Positions 18,273 through 27,623 of a stretch of 64,000 nucleotides of DNA are shown piece after piece. This DNA is from Caldilineaceae bacterium. Its GTDB lineage: Bacteria; Chloroflexota; Anaerolineae; Caldilineales; Caldilineaceae. Each line of letters opens with the position of its first letter. Position 1 is the first letter of the stretch. Location: positions 1 to 64,000 of the forward strand of contig WTGY01000182.1 in NCBI GenBank assembly GCA_011523365.1, in the 5' to 3' direction. The position numbers were made by a program, and so were the translations under genes. The notes beneath the pieces are model-generated. The model was not told where the DNA came from. It saw only the letters and a program-made list of their open reading frames with translations, and did not search any database.

Positions 18273-20576
18273 ATGGCTGCCAGGCGGCGAAGGCGGCGAA
18301 AGTACAGGAAGACAGGCCCTGCGGCCGAAGTAATGGCGAGTACCAACAGTCTGTTTGCCAAGCACTCCGGTAGGGTATTGGGGTTCGCAGTATTTCTATT
18401 TGGCGCAGTCCTTGGTGTCACTCTTTCCGCTTCCGGGCAGGATTCGTGGACGCTCTGGCTGGCAGGCAGAATGGCCTGGCCGCTTGTGCTGAGCCTGCTC
18501 GTCACGGGAGCCGTGATGATGCTGGGAAGGAGGGCCGGTTACTGGCATCCGGAGGGGCTTGTCGGGGCGGAACTCCTGCTGCTTTCTCTGGCCTCATTGG
18601 AACACATAAGCGGTAACCGCTTGCCCGATTGGTCTCTGCCTGTCTCCGGCCAGGGCGCCGGCCTGATGGGTTGGGTGGCAGGTAATGCGCTGATCAGTCT
18701 ACTCGGGCAGGTGCCGGCAGCATTTGCCGCAGTACTGCTTGCGCTCGTAAGTGTTTATCTGTTGTTTCGGCATACGCCTCTGATTTACCTTTTCGGATTC
18801 ATTGGCCAATTGCGCCGGGAGCTGGCCGAGCCACTGGCCGATGCACCAGAGACGCCTAATCCGGAAGCGGATGAATCTTCTCACGAGGATGGCGCGGATC
18901 TGGCGGACCCTCCTTCTGAACAAGAGATCGCCGGGTCGGCGGAGGCCGGGGCCTCTTTTGAGGAGGCGTTTCCTGAATTACACCAGGCGGAGTTGACCGC
19001 TGAATCTGAACCGGTCCGGCCCATTCAGGCGGAAGTGCCTGTCCCGGAAGCGGGAGACACCAGGCGCAGACAACGACCGCGGGGAGCAGGCGGGCGACCC
19101 CTGAAGCCGTTGCGAAAGGAAGGAGAGCTGCCAACCGCGGAGCTGCTGGAAGACGATGCCGGCCAGCTAAAGTGGGACATCGAGGGTATGGCCGAGATCA
19201 TCCAGGAGACGTTGTCGGACTTCGAAATTCCGGTGGAAATCGTCAATATAGAGACCGGGCCGACCGTCACCCAGTTCGGCGTACAGCCCCTTTACGTGGA
19301 GCGGGGCGGTCAGAAACGCAAAGTAAGGGTGAGCCGGATCGCGGCGGTGGCTGACGATTTGGCGCTGGCGCTCGCGGCACCGGCTATCCGTATTGAGGCG
19401 CCCGTGCCAGGCCAGCCCTATGTCGGTATTGAAGTACCAAATCCTGAAAAATCGATGGTGGGCCTGAAGGGCATCCTTGAGAGCAAGCAGATGGCAAGCC
19501 AAGGGGGAAGGCTGCCTCTGGCTCTCGGCAGGGACACTTCGGGGAGGCCCGTAGTCACAGACCTGGCGCGGGCCCCTCATCTGCTGATCGCCGGTGCAAC
19601 GGGTTCGGGGAAATCGGCTTGCATTAACGGGGTTATAGTCAGCCTGTTGAAGTACCACGGACCTGAGACACTGCGCTTCATCATGGTCGACCCCAAGCTG
19701 GTGGAGCTACCCGGCTACAACCACATTCCCCACATGATCGGAAAGGTGATCACCGACCTGGAGGACGTTCACGGCGCGTTGACCTGGCTACTCCTGCAGA
19801 TGGATGATCGCTACGTACTGTTCAAGGAAAACCGAGTGCGGGACATTGAGGCCTACAATCGTCTCGCCCGCCGGCGGAAGAAGCTGGAACCGCTACACCA
19901 CATAGTCCTCGTCGTCGACGAACTGGCTGACCTGATGATGACGGCGCCAGAGGAGATCGAAAAGCAGCTGGTTCGTCTTGCACAGATGGCGCGAGCCACC
20001 GGAATTCATCTTGTGCTGGCGACGCAGCGTCCCAGCACCGACGTGGTGACGGGTCTGATCAAGGCCAATTTTCCGTCGCGCATCGCATTCGCCGTCACCA
20101 GCCAGGTCGACAGCCGCGTCATCATGGACTCGCCCGGAGCCGAGAAACTGCTCGGCCAGGGAGACATGTTGTTCATGCGGCCGGACAAGGCAAAAATCCA
20201 ACGTGTGCAGGGCAGTTACGTTACCGACTCGGAAATCAGGCGCGTGGTCGACTGGTGGCGGGAGCGCGACCATCTTGAGAATCCCAGTGGTCCAGCAGTA
20301 AAGGTTGCTCCCTGGATCGGTCTTCTGGACCGGCTGGATGATGAAGAGGAGCTTCTGGCAGAAGCGGTAGACGCCATTCGGGGGGAGAAGTCGATCAGCG
20401 CGAGTTTCGTGCAGAAGGAGCTGAAGATCGGCTATCCTCGGGCGGCGCGGCTTGTCAGTTTGCTGGAGTCGAAGGGCCTGGTCAGGGCAGAGGCGGGGGG
20501 AGGCCAGGGGCGGACCGTAATGGTCAAGGCCGACTCGGTGTCCGAAGAGGAAGACGGGGAGCTAGAAGGTGCTTGA
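18273..20576 (+). CDS. ftsK: DNA translocase FtsK/SpoIIIE
   Basis: Membrane-anchored, ATP-driven double-stranded DNA pump that clears chromosomal DNA from the division septum. After a very basic N-terminus (RRRRRRKYRK) come about four membrane segments (residues 33-165), then an acidic/Pro-rich linker to about 280. The motor follows with Walker A GATGSGKSACINGVI near residue 440, Walker B IVLVVDELADLMM near 545 and LATQRPSTDVVTGLIKANFP. The last 70 residues form the winged-helix gamma domain (SASFVQKELKIGYPRAARLV) that reads polarity sequences. At 767 residues it is a short-linker version typical of SpoIIIE-like proteins. GAGGTAA precedes the ATG. Confidence 0.95.
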   Translation: MAARRRRRRKYRKTGPAAEVMASTNSLFAKHSGRVLGFAVFLFGAVLGVTLSASGQDSWTLWLAGRMAWPLVLSLLVTGAVMMLGRRAGYWHPEGLVGAELLLLSLASLEHISGNRLPDWSLPVSGQGAGLMGWVAGNALISLLGQVPAAFAAVLLALVSVYLLFRHTPLIYLFGFIGQLRRELAEPLADAPETPNPEADESSHEDGADLADPPSEQEIAGSAEAGASFEEAFPELHQAELTAESEPVRPIQAEVPVPEAGDTRRRQRPRGAGGRPLKPLRKEGELPTAELLEDDAGQLKWDIEGMAEIIQETLSDFEIPVEIVNIETGPTVTQFGVQPLYVERGGQKRKVRVSRIAAVADDLALALAAPAIRIEAPVPGQPYVGIEVPNPEKSMVGLKGILESKQMASQGGRLPLALGRDTSGRPVVTDLARAPHLLIAGATGSGKSACINGVIVSLLKYHGPETLRFIMVDPKLVELPGYNHIPHMIGKVITDLEDVHGALTWLLLQMDDRYVLFKENRVRDIEAYNRLARRRKKLEPLHHIVLVVDELADLMMTAPEEIEKQLVRLAQMARATGIHLVLATQRPSTDVVTGLIKANFPSRIAFAVTSQVDSRVIMDSPGAEKLLGQGDMLFMRPDKAKIQRVQGSYVTDSEIRRVVDWWRERDHLENPSGPAVKVAPWIGLLDRLDDEEELLAEAVDAIRGEKSISASFVQKELKIGYPRAARLVSLLESKGLVRAEAGGGQGRTVMVKADSVSEEEDGELEGA

Positions 20577-20684
20577 GTTCGGATTCAGAGCGGAGCGTTC
20601 ACAAGCGACGCGGGCGGCTCTCTGAAGTTTGCGCAGATTCCGGTTCCAGGAAAGTCACTAACAGAGTCAACAGGAGCACAAGAG

Positions 20685-21521
20685 ATGCCCTACTCCTTTC
20701 AGCCCGATGCGATGTACAGAATGCCGACCCACTTTGGTCCCAGGACAGGTCCGCGGCGCGGGCCGGACGGGCGCGGATTCGACTGTATAGACAGCCCCAA
20801 GAGCATTTCCTACTCTGTCAGCTATCTGACGCACTCAGAGGCGGCAGAAGCGCTTCTGCCCCCCGGCTTCGCTTTGAACGGGGAAGCGGTGGTTACGATC
20901 AGCGCAACGTACATGAAGGAGATCGACTGGCTGGCGGGGCGGGGCTATAACACGCTGGGGGCTTCGTTACCGGTCTCCTATTGCGGCCGGAAGGACAACG
21001 TAAGCGGCAGTCTGCTCCTTGTGCTGTGGGAGAACCTGACGGATCCCATCCTGACAGGCCGCGAGGAACTGGGCTTTTCCAAGATCTACTGCGAACTACC
21101 TGAGCCGGTCGTATACAACGATACGAACCACTGTGTTGGCAGCTGGCTCGGCTTTCGCTTCCTGGACTTGCGTCTGCACGACATGACAGAATTGTCGGAG
21201 CAGGAAATCGCGGCCCTTTCTGAAAGGGCGGGGGGCGACGGAACGCTTCACTACAAATACGTTCCGCGGACTGGAGAATGGGGTACGGCGGACGCCGAAT
21301 ACGCCGTGCTCACCCCTGCACATACGCCCAATCGACGCGTGCTGGGGATGTGGCGAGGCCAGGGGACGGTTGCGTGGCATCGGGCCAGGTGGGAGGACAT
21401 GCCGACCCAGTACAACATCGTTAACTGTCTAGCCGACCTGGAGATCCTGGACTATCGCGGTGCAACAGTCACGCAGACGATTGGCGGCAAGGACCTGAGT
21501 GATCAGAGAATTCTAGAGTGA
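20685..21521 (+). CDS. Acetoacetate decarboxylase-family protein
   Basis: This 278-residue protein belongs to the acetoacetate decarboxylase (ADC) superfamily. The segment TGREELGFSKIYCELPEP matches the region of the catalytic Schiff-base lysine of ADC. SYLTHSEAAEALLPPGF and LLLVLWENLTDPI match the family's N-terminal half. True ADC turns acetoacetate into acetone and CO2, but many family members act on other substrates, so decarboxylation of acetoacetate is not assured. AGGAG stands about ten bases before the ATG. The genes around it (FtsK, repeat element) give no pathway hint. Confidence 0.75.
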   Translation: MPYSFQPDAMYRMPTHFGPRTGPRRGPDGRGFDCIDSPKSISYSVSYLTHSEAAEALLPPGFALNGEAVVTISATYMKEIDWLAGRGYNTLGASLPVSYCGRKDNVSGSLLLVLWENLTDPILTGREELGFSKIYCELPEPVVYNDTNHCVGSWLGFRFLDLRLHDMTELSEQEIAALSERAGGDGTLHYKYVPRTGEWGTADAEYAVLTPAHTPNRRVLGMWRGQGTVAWHRARWEDMPTQYNIVNCLADLEILDYRGATVTQTIGGKDLSDQRILE

Positions 21522-21662
21522 AATCTCCGGTCCGGCATGCCGTGACATTGGAATCCCCTTCAAGAGTAATCTGAAGACTGTGTACGGGCGATGGCAGCCC
21601 GCCGGTCATTCGCGGCGGAGTGCAGCCGTTACTGTTGCGCACGTCCTGACCTTGGACCCCTG

Positions 21663-22124
21663 GGGTGCATCCCAGATTTGGGGTGGGGATAGTCTGGCGG
21701 GAATCCATGGCTGCGGTGGCTGAAATCAGTTAACGTGTTTTGGCGAGACGCAGTGCAGGCCCGGCATGGCCTTGCGGTGGAGTCCGTCAGTTGGGCGCGC
21801 GAGGGCAGGCACAAGGCCGGCACCTACGGGGATCTGATGGGACTGGCGGGACGTGGTGAGGCTAGACTCGTTGGACTGGGCACCTGTTCGAATATCGACA
21901 CCAGGTCGGCAAGGCATGTTGTAGGAGAGGGGGCGTTGCTGGGGCGGACCCCCCGCACAAGGAAGGGCCGAATAGGCCCGACCGCCCAGAACTGCAGTAG
22001 TTAGTAGCCAGTAGTTAGTAGTCAGTGGCGGGGCTTTTTCTGGCGGAACCTGGAATGGGAACTGACCGCGGCTTGGTTGCCTCTAGAGGTATGCGACTGT
22101 TCACACCCATTCTTGGATGCACCC
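21663..22124 (+). mobile_element. MITE-like 462-bp element with terminal inverted repeats (copy B)
   Basis: The left end begins GGGTGCATCCCAGATT and the right end, read on the other strand, begins GGGTGCATCCAAGAAT, giving imperfect terminal inverted repeats. The copy at 42112-42574 has the same layout and nearly the same length (463 bp). In both, and in the truncated copy near 56.3 kb, the core starts exactly 195 bases before the right end. The core here is at 21929-21988. Inside are the hairpins GGGGGCGGA(C/G)CCCCC and GGGCC-GAATA-GGCCC and a direct TTAGTAG repeat. No transposase frame is present and no clear target-site duplication was found. It fills most of the 719-base gap 21522-22240, with no gene in the remainder. 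Confidence 0.75.
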
Positions 22125-22240
22125 GCCACTGCGTCCTCGTGCGCTTTGCCGCCTTCCTGGTTTTCGGGCCCGATTTGCCTGGTTCGAAAGGCTGGTCTTT
22201 GCTGAAGAAGCAAGCAGCCTGGCCTATGCGGACCTGTACG

Positions 22241-23071
22241 CTACCTCATGAATGAGCCACCCGTCACAGGAATCGAGAGACCGGTGAGGAAGGCGGCACC
22301 ATCCGAGGCAAGAAAGGAAACGGCGTGAGCAAGGTCGTCGGTTTGGGCAAGGCGACCGATCGGCGTGCTTCCCGCGGCACCGGATAGAAGGGCGTCGGTT
22401 GCTTCCTTAACTTGCAGTTGAGGGTTGGAGAACAGATTAGTCATGTGGCCGACGCGCTCGGTGGGCGTCAGGCTGGGGCAGATGGCGTTTACGGTGATTC
22501 CGTACTCGGCCAGTTCCTGGGCGAGGGACTGGGTCAGGCCGACGATGCCGAACTTGGATGAGCAGTAGGCAGCGAAACGAGCGATGCCGCGCAGACCGAG
22601 GACCGAGGAGACGCTGATAATACGTCCGCCGCCGCCGCGGGCGACCATGTGACGTGCGGCAGCCCGGCTGCAGACGAAAGTGCCCTTGAGGTTGACGGAC
22701 ATGACCCGGTCCCACTCGTCCTCTTCCAGCTCGACGACCGGGACACGATCTCTGCCGCCGCGAGCGGCCGCGTTATTGACAAGGATGTCGATTTTGCCGA
22801 GCGCCTCAACCGCCTGCTGCATGGCCGCCCCGACTGAGGCCGAGTCGGTCACATCGCAGGTCAGGGCCAGAGAACGGCGCCCGAGCCCCTCTATTTCCGC
22901 CTTGAGCGCCGGCAGGCCTTCCCAGTCGGCGTCAGGATACGGTTTTTCGACGTAATCGGTTACGACAACATCGGCGCCATCCTCTGCCAACCGTTGCGCG
23001 ATCCCTCGACCGATTCCGTGTTCGCCGCCGGCGCCGGTGACGAACACAACCTTTCCCGCCAGGTTGTACAT
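22241..23071 (-). CDS. SDR-family oxidoreductase
   Basis: NAD(P)-dependent short-chain dehydrogenase/reductase of 276 residues. Visible motifs: the Rossmann start VFVTGAGGEHGIGRGIA, the strand-4 motif LVNNAAARGG (NNAG-like), the catalytic Ser in ISVSSVLG, and the catalytic pair in YCSSKFGIVGL (Y-x-x-x-K). PVTGGSFMR closes the chain as in classical SDRs. The open frame reaches a TTG at 23086, but that TTG overlaps the GGAGG itself. The ATG at 23071, eight bases after GGAGG, is the better start. The substrate is unknown. It is divergent from the tRNA-Val gene. Confidence 0.88.
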   Translation of the reverse strand: MYNLAGKVVFVTGAGGEHGIGRGIAQRLAEDGADVVVTDYVEKPYPDADWEGLPALKAEIEGLGRRSLALTCDVTDSASVGAAMQQAVEALGKIDILVNNAAARGGRDRVPVVELEEDEWDRVMSVNLKGTFVCSRAAARHMVARGGGGRIISVSSVLGLRGIARFAAYCSSKFGIVGLTQSLAQELAEYGITVNAICPSLTPTERVGHMTNLFSNPQLQVKEATDALLSGAAGSTPIGRLAQTDDLAHAVSFLASDGAAFLTGLSIPVTGGSFMR

Positions 23072-23101
23072 TTCACAGTCCTCCAAATGGTAATGTATAC
23101 T
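23072..23101 (+). promoter_or_regulatory. Promoter of tRNA-Val
   Basis: TTCACA at 23072-23077 (5 of 6 to the -35 consensus) and TATACT at 23096-23101 are separated by 18 bases, and the tRNA begins 12 bases later. The site lies between the SDR start and the tRNA. Confidence 0.5.
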
Positions 23102-23113
23102 ACGTGCTCAATT

Positions 23114-23187
23114 GGGCGGTTAGCTCAGCTGGTTAGAGCGATTCCCTTACAAGGAATAGGCCGGCGGTTCGAGTCCGTCACCGCCCA
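23114..23187 (+). tRNA. tRNA-Val (anticodon TAC)
   Basis: A complete cloverleaf of 74 bases. The acceptor stem is GGGCGGT/ACCGCCC with discriminator A at 23187. The D arm is GCTC...GAGC. The anticodon stem ATTCC/GGAAT encloses loop CTTACAA with anticodon TAC, which reads GTA and probably other valine codons. The T arm is GGCGG-TTCGAGT-CCGTC. CCA is not encoded (CAG follows). Confidence 0.95.
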
Positions 23188-23243
23188 CAGATAGTTTGCG
23201 ATGCATTGAGTACTTCAGCATTGTGCAGGCAAGTGCACTTGAG

Positions 23244-23268
23244 GGCGCCGGTCGCGAAGTCCGGCGCC
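23244..23268 (+). terminator. Hairpin downstream of tRNA-Val
   Basis: GGCGCCGG at 23244-23251 pairs with CCGGCGCC at 23261-23268 around a 9-base loop, between the tRNA and the convergent oxidoreductase gene. There is no T run, so termination is only probable. Confidence 0.4.
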
Positions 23269-23288
23269 TCTGCTATTGGCAGTCTTGG

Positions 23289-24359
23289 TTAGGCCAGTAG
23301 GGGGACTGTACGTCTCTCAACGGCACTGAGGATTGCCGAATCTACGATCTGCTGGCCGATTCGACAGATTACGGGCGACAGTGGACCTTCAGGTTCTTGC
23401 CCTGTCTCCAGGCAGTGGACGAAATACTGGATCACGTTCTGGTTGGGGGGCGCCAGTTTGTCAACTGGATGGTCATATCCTTGGGGAAAGGCATGCGTCT
23501 GGACGCGCACGCTTTCTTCATAGTCGTAACTGCTGATCGTGCCATCGGTACCTTTGAGCACGAAGCCGCATTTGGGCTGTGGCTGCAGGGTCCACGGGTC
23601 TGTGAAGGTTCCCCAGCGCGTTTCAAACTTGGATAGGCCAAACTCATACCTGCAGATTGTGATGCTGTGCTCGTCAACTTCGAGGCCGGGCGGCTCGTCG
23701 ACGACGGTCGTCACCTCGAGGGGGGCACGGCCGTCCAAGAACCATGTACCCAAGGTGACTCCGTAGCCCAGATAGTCCAGGAGTGATCCGCCACCCTGGG
23801 CCTTCTGATAGAACCAGCTCTCGTTCTTTCGCTGCCTGTACTCTTCGTCTGTCTCCTCCTTGTCGGCAACGTGGAAGAGCGGGCCGCGATTGCCGTCATA
23901 GTAGTGTACTTCCACCAGATCGCCGATTGTTCCCTCTGTCAGCAGCCGCTTGGCCGTGACGTGACAGGGGTACCAGCGCAACGGCCAGTTGATGATGAAT
24001 TGCTTTTGTGTCTTTGACATCGCAGCAATCATACGGTCGGCGGCGTCCAGGTCGGCGGCGAACGGCTTCTCGAGCAGCACATGCACTTCGTAGGGGGCTA
24101 CATTGAGCACCCATTTGGCATGGCTGGCGGTTGAGGGGCACAGTATTGCGATATCCGGCTGCGTCCTCTGCAGACACTCGCGAAAGTCGGTAAAGACTTG
24201 CTCCTCCAGGATGGCAAAGTTCTCGATGGCGGACGCCATTCGATCCCTGTCGGTATGGCAGATCCCGACGATTTCCACGTCAGGGTGTTCATGGCACAGG
24301 CGCAGGAGATCGCCCATATGGGAATGGTCAAAGTTTATGCCAGCAACTTTCCAAGTCAT
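23289..24359 (-). CDS. Gfo/Idh/MocA-family oxidoreductase
   Basis: NAD(P)-dependent oxidoreductase of 356 residues in the family that oxidises or reduces sugars, inositols and related compounds. The N-terminal Rossmann fold starts VAGINFDHSHMGDLLRL, without the usual GxGxxG. The family motif EKPF appears in VHVLLEKPFAADL near residue 98. A large beta-sheet domain follows (GDLVEVHYYDG, GGGSLLDYLGYG), where an active-site lysine/histidine pair would be expected. Substrate unknown. The start ATG at 24359 is followed by MTWKVAGI, as usual for the family. It is divergent from nadE across 320 bases. Confidence 0.85.
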   Translation of the reverse strand: MTWKVAGINFDHSHMGDLLRLCHEHPDVEIVGICHTDRDRMASAIENFAILEEQVFTDFRECLQRTQPDIAILCPSTASHAKWVLNVAPYEVHVLLEKPFAADLDAADRMIAAMSKTQKQFIINWPLRWYPCHVTAKRLLTEGTIGDLVEVHYYDGNRGPLFHVADKEETDEEYRQRKNESWFYQKAQGGGSLLDYLGYGVTLGTWFLDGRAPLEVTTVVDEPPGLEVDEHSITICRYEFGLSKFETRWGTFTDPWTLQPQPKCGFVLKGTDGTISSYDYEESVRVQTHAFPQGYDHPVDKLAPPNQNVIQYFVHCLETGQEPEGPLSPVICRIGQQIVDSAILSAVERRTVPLLA

Positions 24360-24591
24360 TTTTGCGTCTGAGATCCTAGTGAAGCCTGAAACTCGCGGCT
24401 TTCCGGAGGTAGTTGCAGGTCAGTGCAACGCGAGGGCTGCCAACATTTGTTCCGATCGGTCAACGGAGGAAGCAGTTGTGCTTCGGATCCACTTGTCTGA
24501 CCACCTAGCCTGGCCGCAACGCGCGGCGCGATCCGTCCAGTTGTACTTTGAGCAATTATCGCAAATCATGAACAGGCATGTCAATTGGGCC

Positions 24592-24620
24592 TTGCAACGG
24601 CTGTCAGTATCCCGGATAAT
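24592..24620 (+). promoter_or_regulatory. Candidate promoter of nadE
   Basis: TTGCAA at 24592-24597 and GATAAT at 24615-24620, spacer 17 bases, start near 24627, 53 bases before nadE. The rest of the 320-base gap 24360-24679 shows nothing I can name. Confidence 0.5.
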
Positions 24621-24679
24621 ACGCTTGAAACAGCCCTTCGATTCTTCACCTGTGGTTCCTGAGAACGGCTTGGTGCAAG

Positions 24680-26824
24680 ATGACCGATAATTTCTACTCA
24701 GCCTACCGCCATGGCTTTGTACGCGTGGCAGTGTGTGTGCCCCACGTCAGGGTTGCCGACCCTGAGTTTAACACAACTCACACATCGGCACTGGCGGCCC
24801 GGGCATCGGAAGCGGGCGCCGCGGTCGCCCTTTTTCCGGAATTGGGGATTTCCTCCTATGCGATCGACGACTTGCTTCAGCAAGAGGCTCTCCTGGACGG
24901 TGTCCTGAAGGGTATTTGCCAGATTGCTGAGGAAAGCAGGCAACTGACGCCAGTCCTGCTGGTCGGCGCACCGCTGCGCTTCGAGAACAGGCTGTTCAAC
25001 TGTGCAGTCGTTATTTATCGCGGCCGTGTGCTAGGGATAGTTCCCAAGACCTATCTGCCCAGCTACCGCGAGTTTTATGAGACGCGCCAGTTCAGCGCGG
25101 CCCGTCATGCCGTCGGACGGGAGGTGCGGTTTCTGGGCGACACGGTGCCCTTTGGCAACGATCTTCTTTTCAGAGGAGGACAGGCCGCCGCGAAAAGTGG
25201 GGACGATAGCCGACCTATTTTCAGAGACGCGGCATTCAGAGGCACGGAGGGCGAGTTCACCTTGCACGTGGAGATCTGTGAAGACGTCTGGACACCGGTT
25301 CCGCCCAGCTCCTATGCGGCACTGGCGGGGGCGACAGTACTGGCCAACCTTTCCGCCTCCAACATTACAATTGGTAAGTCTCTCTACCGGAAGGACCTGT
25401 GCGCCAGTCAGTCGGGCAAGTGCATTGCCGCGTACCTCTATTCTGCGGCCGGTCCGGGGGAATCGACTACCGATCTGGCCTGGGATGGGCACGCACTGAT
25501 CTATGAAGACGGTGAACTGCTGGCCGAATCGGAGAGGTTCGCCGATCACGAGCAGATAATCGTTGCCGACATTGACACGGACAGGCTAGCACAGAGCCGC
25601 ATGAGGCAGACCAGCTTCAGTGACGCGGCTGCGCTTCACCGCGATCGGCTGGAGGCGGTACGGACGGTGGAATACGAGTTTCAGGTTCCGCAGTCGAGCG
25701 CGGAGGCCGGACCGCAATGTCTCGACCGTCTCCGGCGCGGGATTGAGCGCTTTCCGTTCGTTCCCAGTAATGCCGTGCGCCGCGACGAGCAGGCCTACGA
25801 GGCGTACAACATCCAGGTGCATGGTCTGATGCAACGTCTCAGGGCCACCGGCATTGAGAAGATTGTGGTCGGCATCTCCGGAGGCTTGGATTCAACCCAG
25901 GCACTGATTGTTGCGGCGCGCACGATGGACCGTCTCAAGCTGCCGCGCGGGAATATCCTGGCGTACACGATGCCCGGCTTTGCGACAAGCTCGGGCACGC
26001 GGTCCAACGCCCACCGTCTCATGGAGGCATTCGGCGTCAGCGGGCATGAACTGGACATCCGGCCTTCTGCGATGCAGATGTTCCGCGACATCGGCCATCC
26101 TTTTGCGGAGGAGGACCCGGAGTACGACATTACCTTTGAGAATGTGCAGGCAGGAGAACGCACGAGCCATCTCTTTCGGCTGGCAAACTACAATGATGCA
26201 CTCGTCCTGGGGACGGGCGATTTGAGCGAACTGGCTCTAGGTTGGGCCACGTACGGTGTGGGCGACCAGATGAGCCACTACAATGTCAACGCCTCTGTGC
26301 CCAAGACGCTCATCCAGCACCTGATACGCTGGGTGATTGCCACGTCGCAGTTCGACGAAGCGGCCAGCCGTGTACTTCAGTCGGTCCTGGACACGGAGAT
26401 TTCGCCGGAGTTGGTACCGGGAGACGGAACTGCTGACGGGCCGGCCCAATCCACGGAAGCCAAAATCGGCCCCTATGAGCTGCAGGACTTCTTTCTCTAC
26501 TACATCTCCCGTTTTGGCTTCCGGCCGAGTAAGGTGGCGTTCATGGCACTGCATGCTTGGGGCGACCGCAGTCAGGGATTGTGGCCGGAGTTTCTACCGG
26601 ACCACAAACGGAATGAGTACGACCTGGCAGAGATCAGGAAGTGGTTGGAACTTTTCCTCTTTCGTTTCTTCCAAATCAGCCAGTTCAAACGGACGGCTGT
26701 CCCCAACGGCCCCAAAGTGGGAAGCGGTGGGTCACTTAGCCCGCGCGGCGACTGGCGCGCCCCCAGCGATTCTTCGGCAGCGGCATGGCTGACCGAGTTG
26801 CGTCAGAATGTGCCGGAGGGATAG
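24680..26824 (+). CDS. nadE: Glutamine-dependent NAD+ synthetase
   Basis: Last step of NAD+ synthesis: amidation of deamido-NAD with ammonia taken from glutamine, using ATP. The N-terminal nitrilase-type glutaminase domain (about 1-290) shows the Glu of FPELGIS, the Lys of [14 protein letters not shown] and the Cys of VEICEDVW, the expected catalytic triad. The C-terminal synthetase domain carries the PP-loop SGGLDSTQA near residue 400, then [20 protein letters not shown]. The 714 residues fit the long, two-domain bacterial form. The ATG has a weak ribosome-binding site. It is a single-gene unit between a divergent oxidoreductase and a repeat cluster. Confidence 0.93.
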   Translation: MTDNFYSAYRHGFVRVAVCVPHVRVADPEFNTTHTSALAARASEAGAAVALFPELGISSYAIDDLLQQEALLDGVLKGICQIAEESRQLTPVLLVGAPLRFENRLFNCAVVIYRGRVLGIVPKTYLPSYREFYETRQFSAARHAVGREVRFLGDTVPFGNDLLFRGGQAAAKSGDDSRPIFRDAAFRGTEGEFTLHVEICEDVWTPVPPSSYAALAGATVLANLSASNITIGKSLYRKDLCASQSGKCIAAYLYSAAGPGESTTDLAWDGHALIYEDGELLAESERFADHEQIIVADIDTDRLAQSRMRQTSFSDAAALHRDRLEAVRTVEYEFQVPQSSAEAGPQCLDRLRRGIERFPFVPSNAVRRDEQAYEAYNIQVHGLMQRLRATGIEKIVVGISGGLDSTQALIVAARTMDRLKLPRGNILAYTMPGFATSSGTRSNAHRLMEAFGVSGHELDIRPSAMQMFRDIGHPFAEEDPEYDITFENVQAGERTSHLFRLANYNDALVLGTGDLSELALGWATYGVGDQMSHYNVNASVPKTLIQHLIRWVIATSQFDEAASRVLQSVLDTEISPELVPGDGTADGPAQSTEAKIGPYELQDFFLYYISRFGFRPSKVAFMALHAWGDRSQGLWPEFLPDHKRNEYDLAEIRKWLELFLFRFFQISQFKRTAVPNGPKVGSGGSLSPRGDWRAPSDSSAAAWLTELRQNVPEG

Positions 26825-27162
26825 TGGAAGATCGCCGGGATTGCGGGGCTGACATGATGGCACACCGCTCCAGGCCGATTTCCATAATCGGTGGTTGAGG
26901 CGGCCCTGGCAGGCTGTGGGCTTTGACTCCAGAATTGACCATAGAAAGTTCAGTTTGAGAATCCGCCCTTTGCGGGTTGCGTAATTTGTATTGCGTAAAG
27001 GCAAACATGACAGGGGCGTTGCCGTTGTGTGATCCCCGCGAAAAGTCTTGGGATCATAATGGTTTTGCGCCAAGAGTCGTTTGCGATTGTCCGACCTGGT
27101 AACGGCAGGCAGGCGATGTTGTCAGTTCACGAGAGACACAGAATTCAGGAAAATGCCCACGA

Positions 27163-27256
27163 GGGCACCCACAAGGGGTGCCCCTACGGGGGAATTTGGT
27201 GATTTCGGCGCCTTTTGGGACAAGGGCGTGGGCACCCACAAGGAGTGCCCCTACGG
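27163..27256 (+). repeat. Two REP-like palindromes with ACAAG loop
   Basis: Unit 1 (27163-27189): GGGCACCC-ACAAG-GGGTGCCC then CTACGG. Unit 2 (27230-27256): GGGCACCC-ACAAG-GAGTGCCC then CTACGG. The loop and tail are constant. A unit at 56142-56168 keeps loop and tail but has changed both stem arms together (GGGCAGGC/GCCTGCCC). They lie in the 799-base gap 26825-27623, which has no supportable gene. Confidence 0.8.
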
Positions 27257-27429
27257 TGGGAAAGGCGGAAGACAACGTCAGGATTTCAAGGGTGGGCTCT
27301 TGATTGACGTGGCGTTGCAGGTTGCACCAGATTAGGTGATGCCCCGCCTGCCTTGCAGGGGCCGGCACACATTCGGAACCAACCAAATTGTGGGGGAGGC
27401 GCGGGTCGCCGCGGGTCGCCAAGGTCGAA

Positions 27430-27526
27430 TTGCGGTCACACTCGGTGCGGCGCGAGGTTGTAGGAGAGGGGGCGTTGCGGGGGCGGAGCCCCCGCACAAG
27501 GGAGGCCGCTTGCGGCCGACCGCCCA
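27430..27526 (+). repeat. Dispersed GC-rich hairpin repeat, copy C
   Basis: The core at 27468-27526 is nearly identical to copy A near 14.05 kb, with the GGCCGC-TT-GCGGCC form of the second hairpin. The preceding 40 bases also align with copy A. A short stretch just beyond (GAACTGAC near 27568) resembles the right half of the long element, but the terminal inverted repeat is absent. Confidence 0.85.
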
Positions 27527-27623
27527 AATTCGAGGAGAGGAGTAAGAAAGCCTCGTTCAGCGTCGCGAACTGACTATGGCTGGGTAGTCACGCGGCAACT
27601 ATGGAACCCTTGAGAGAGTATCT

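Noticed and set aside
27163-27256. CRISPR array
   Set aside because: Only two palindromic units with a 40-base interval, no regular spacers, and related units elsewhere in the window. They are REP-like repeats.
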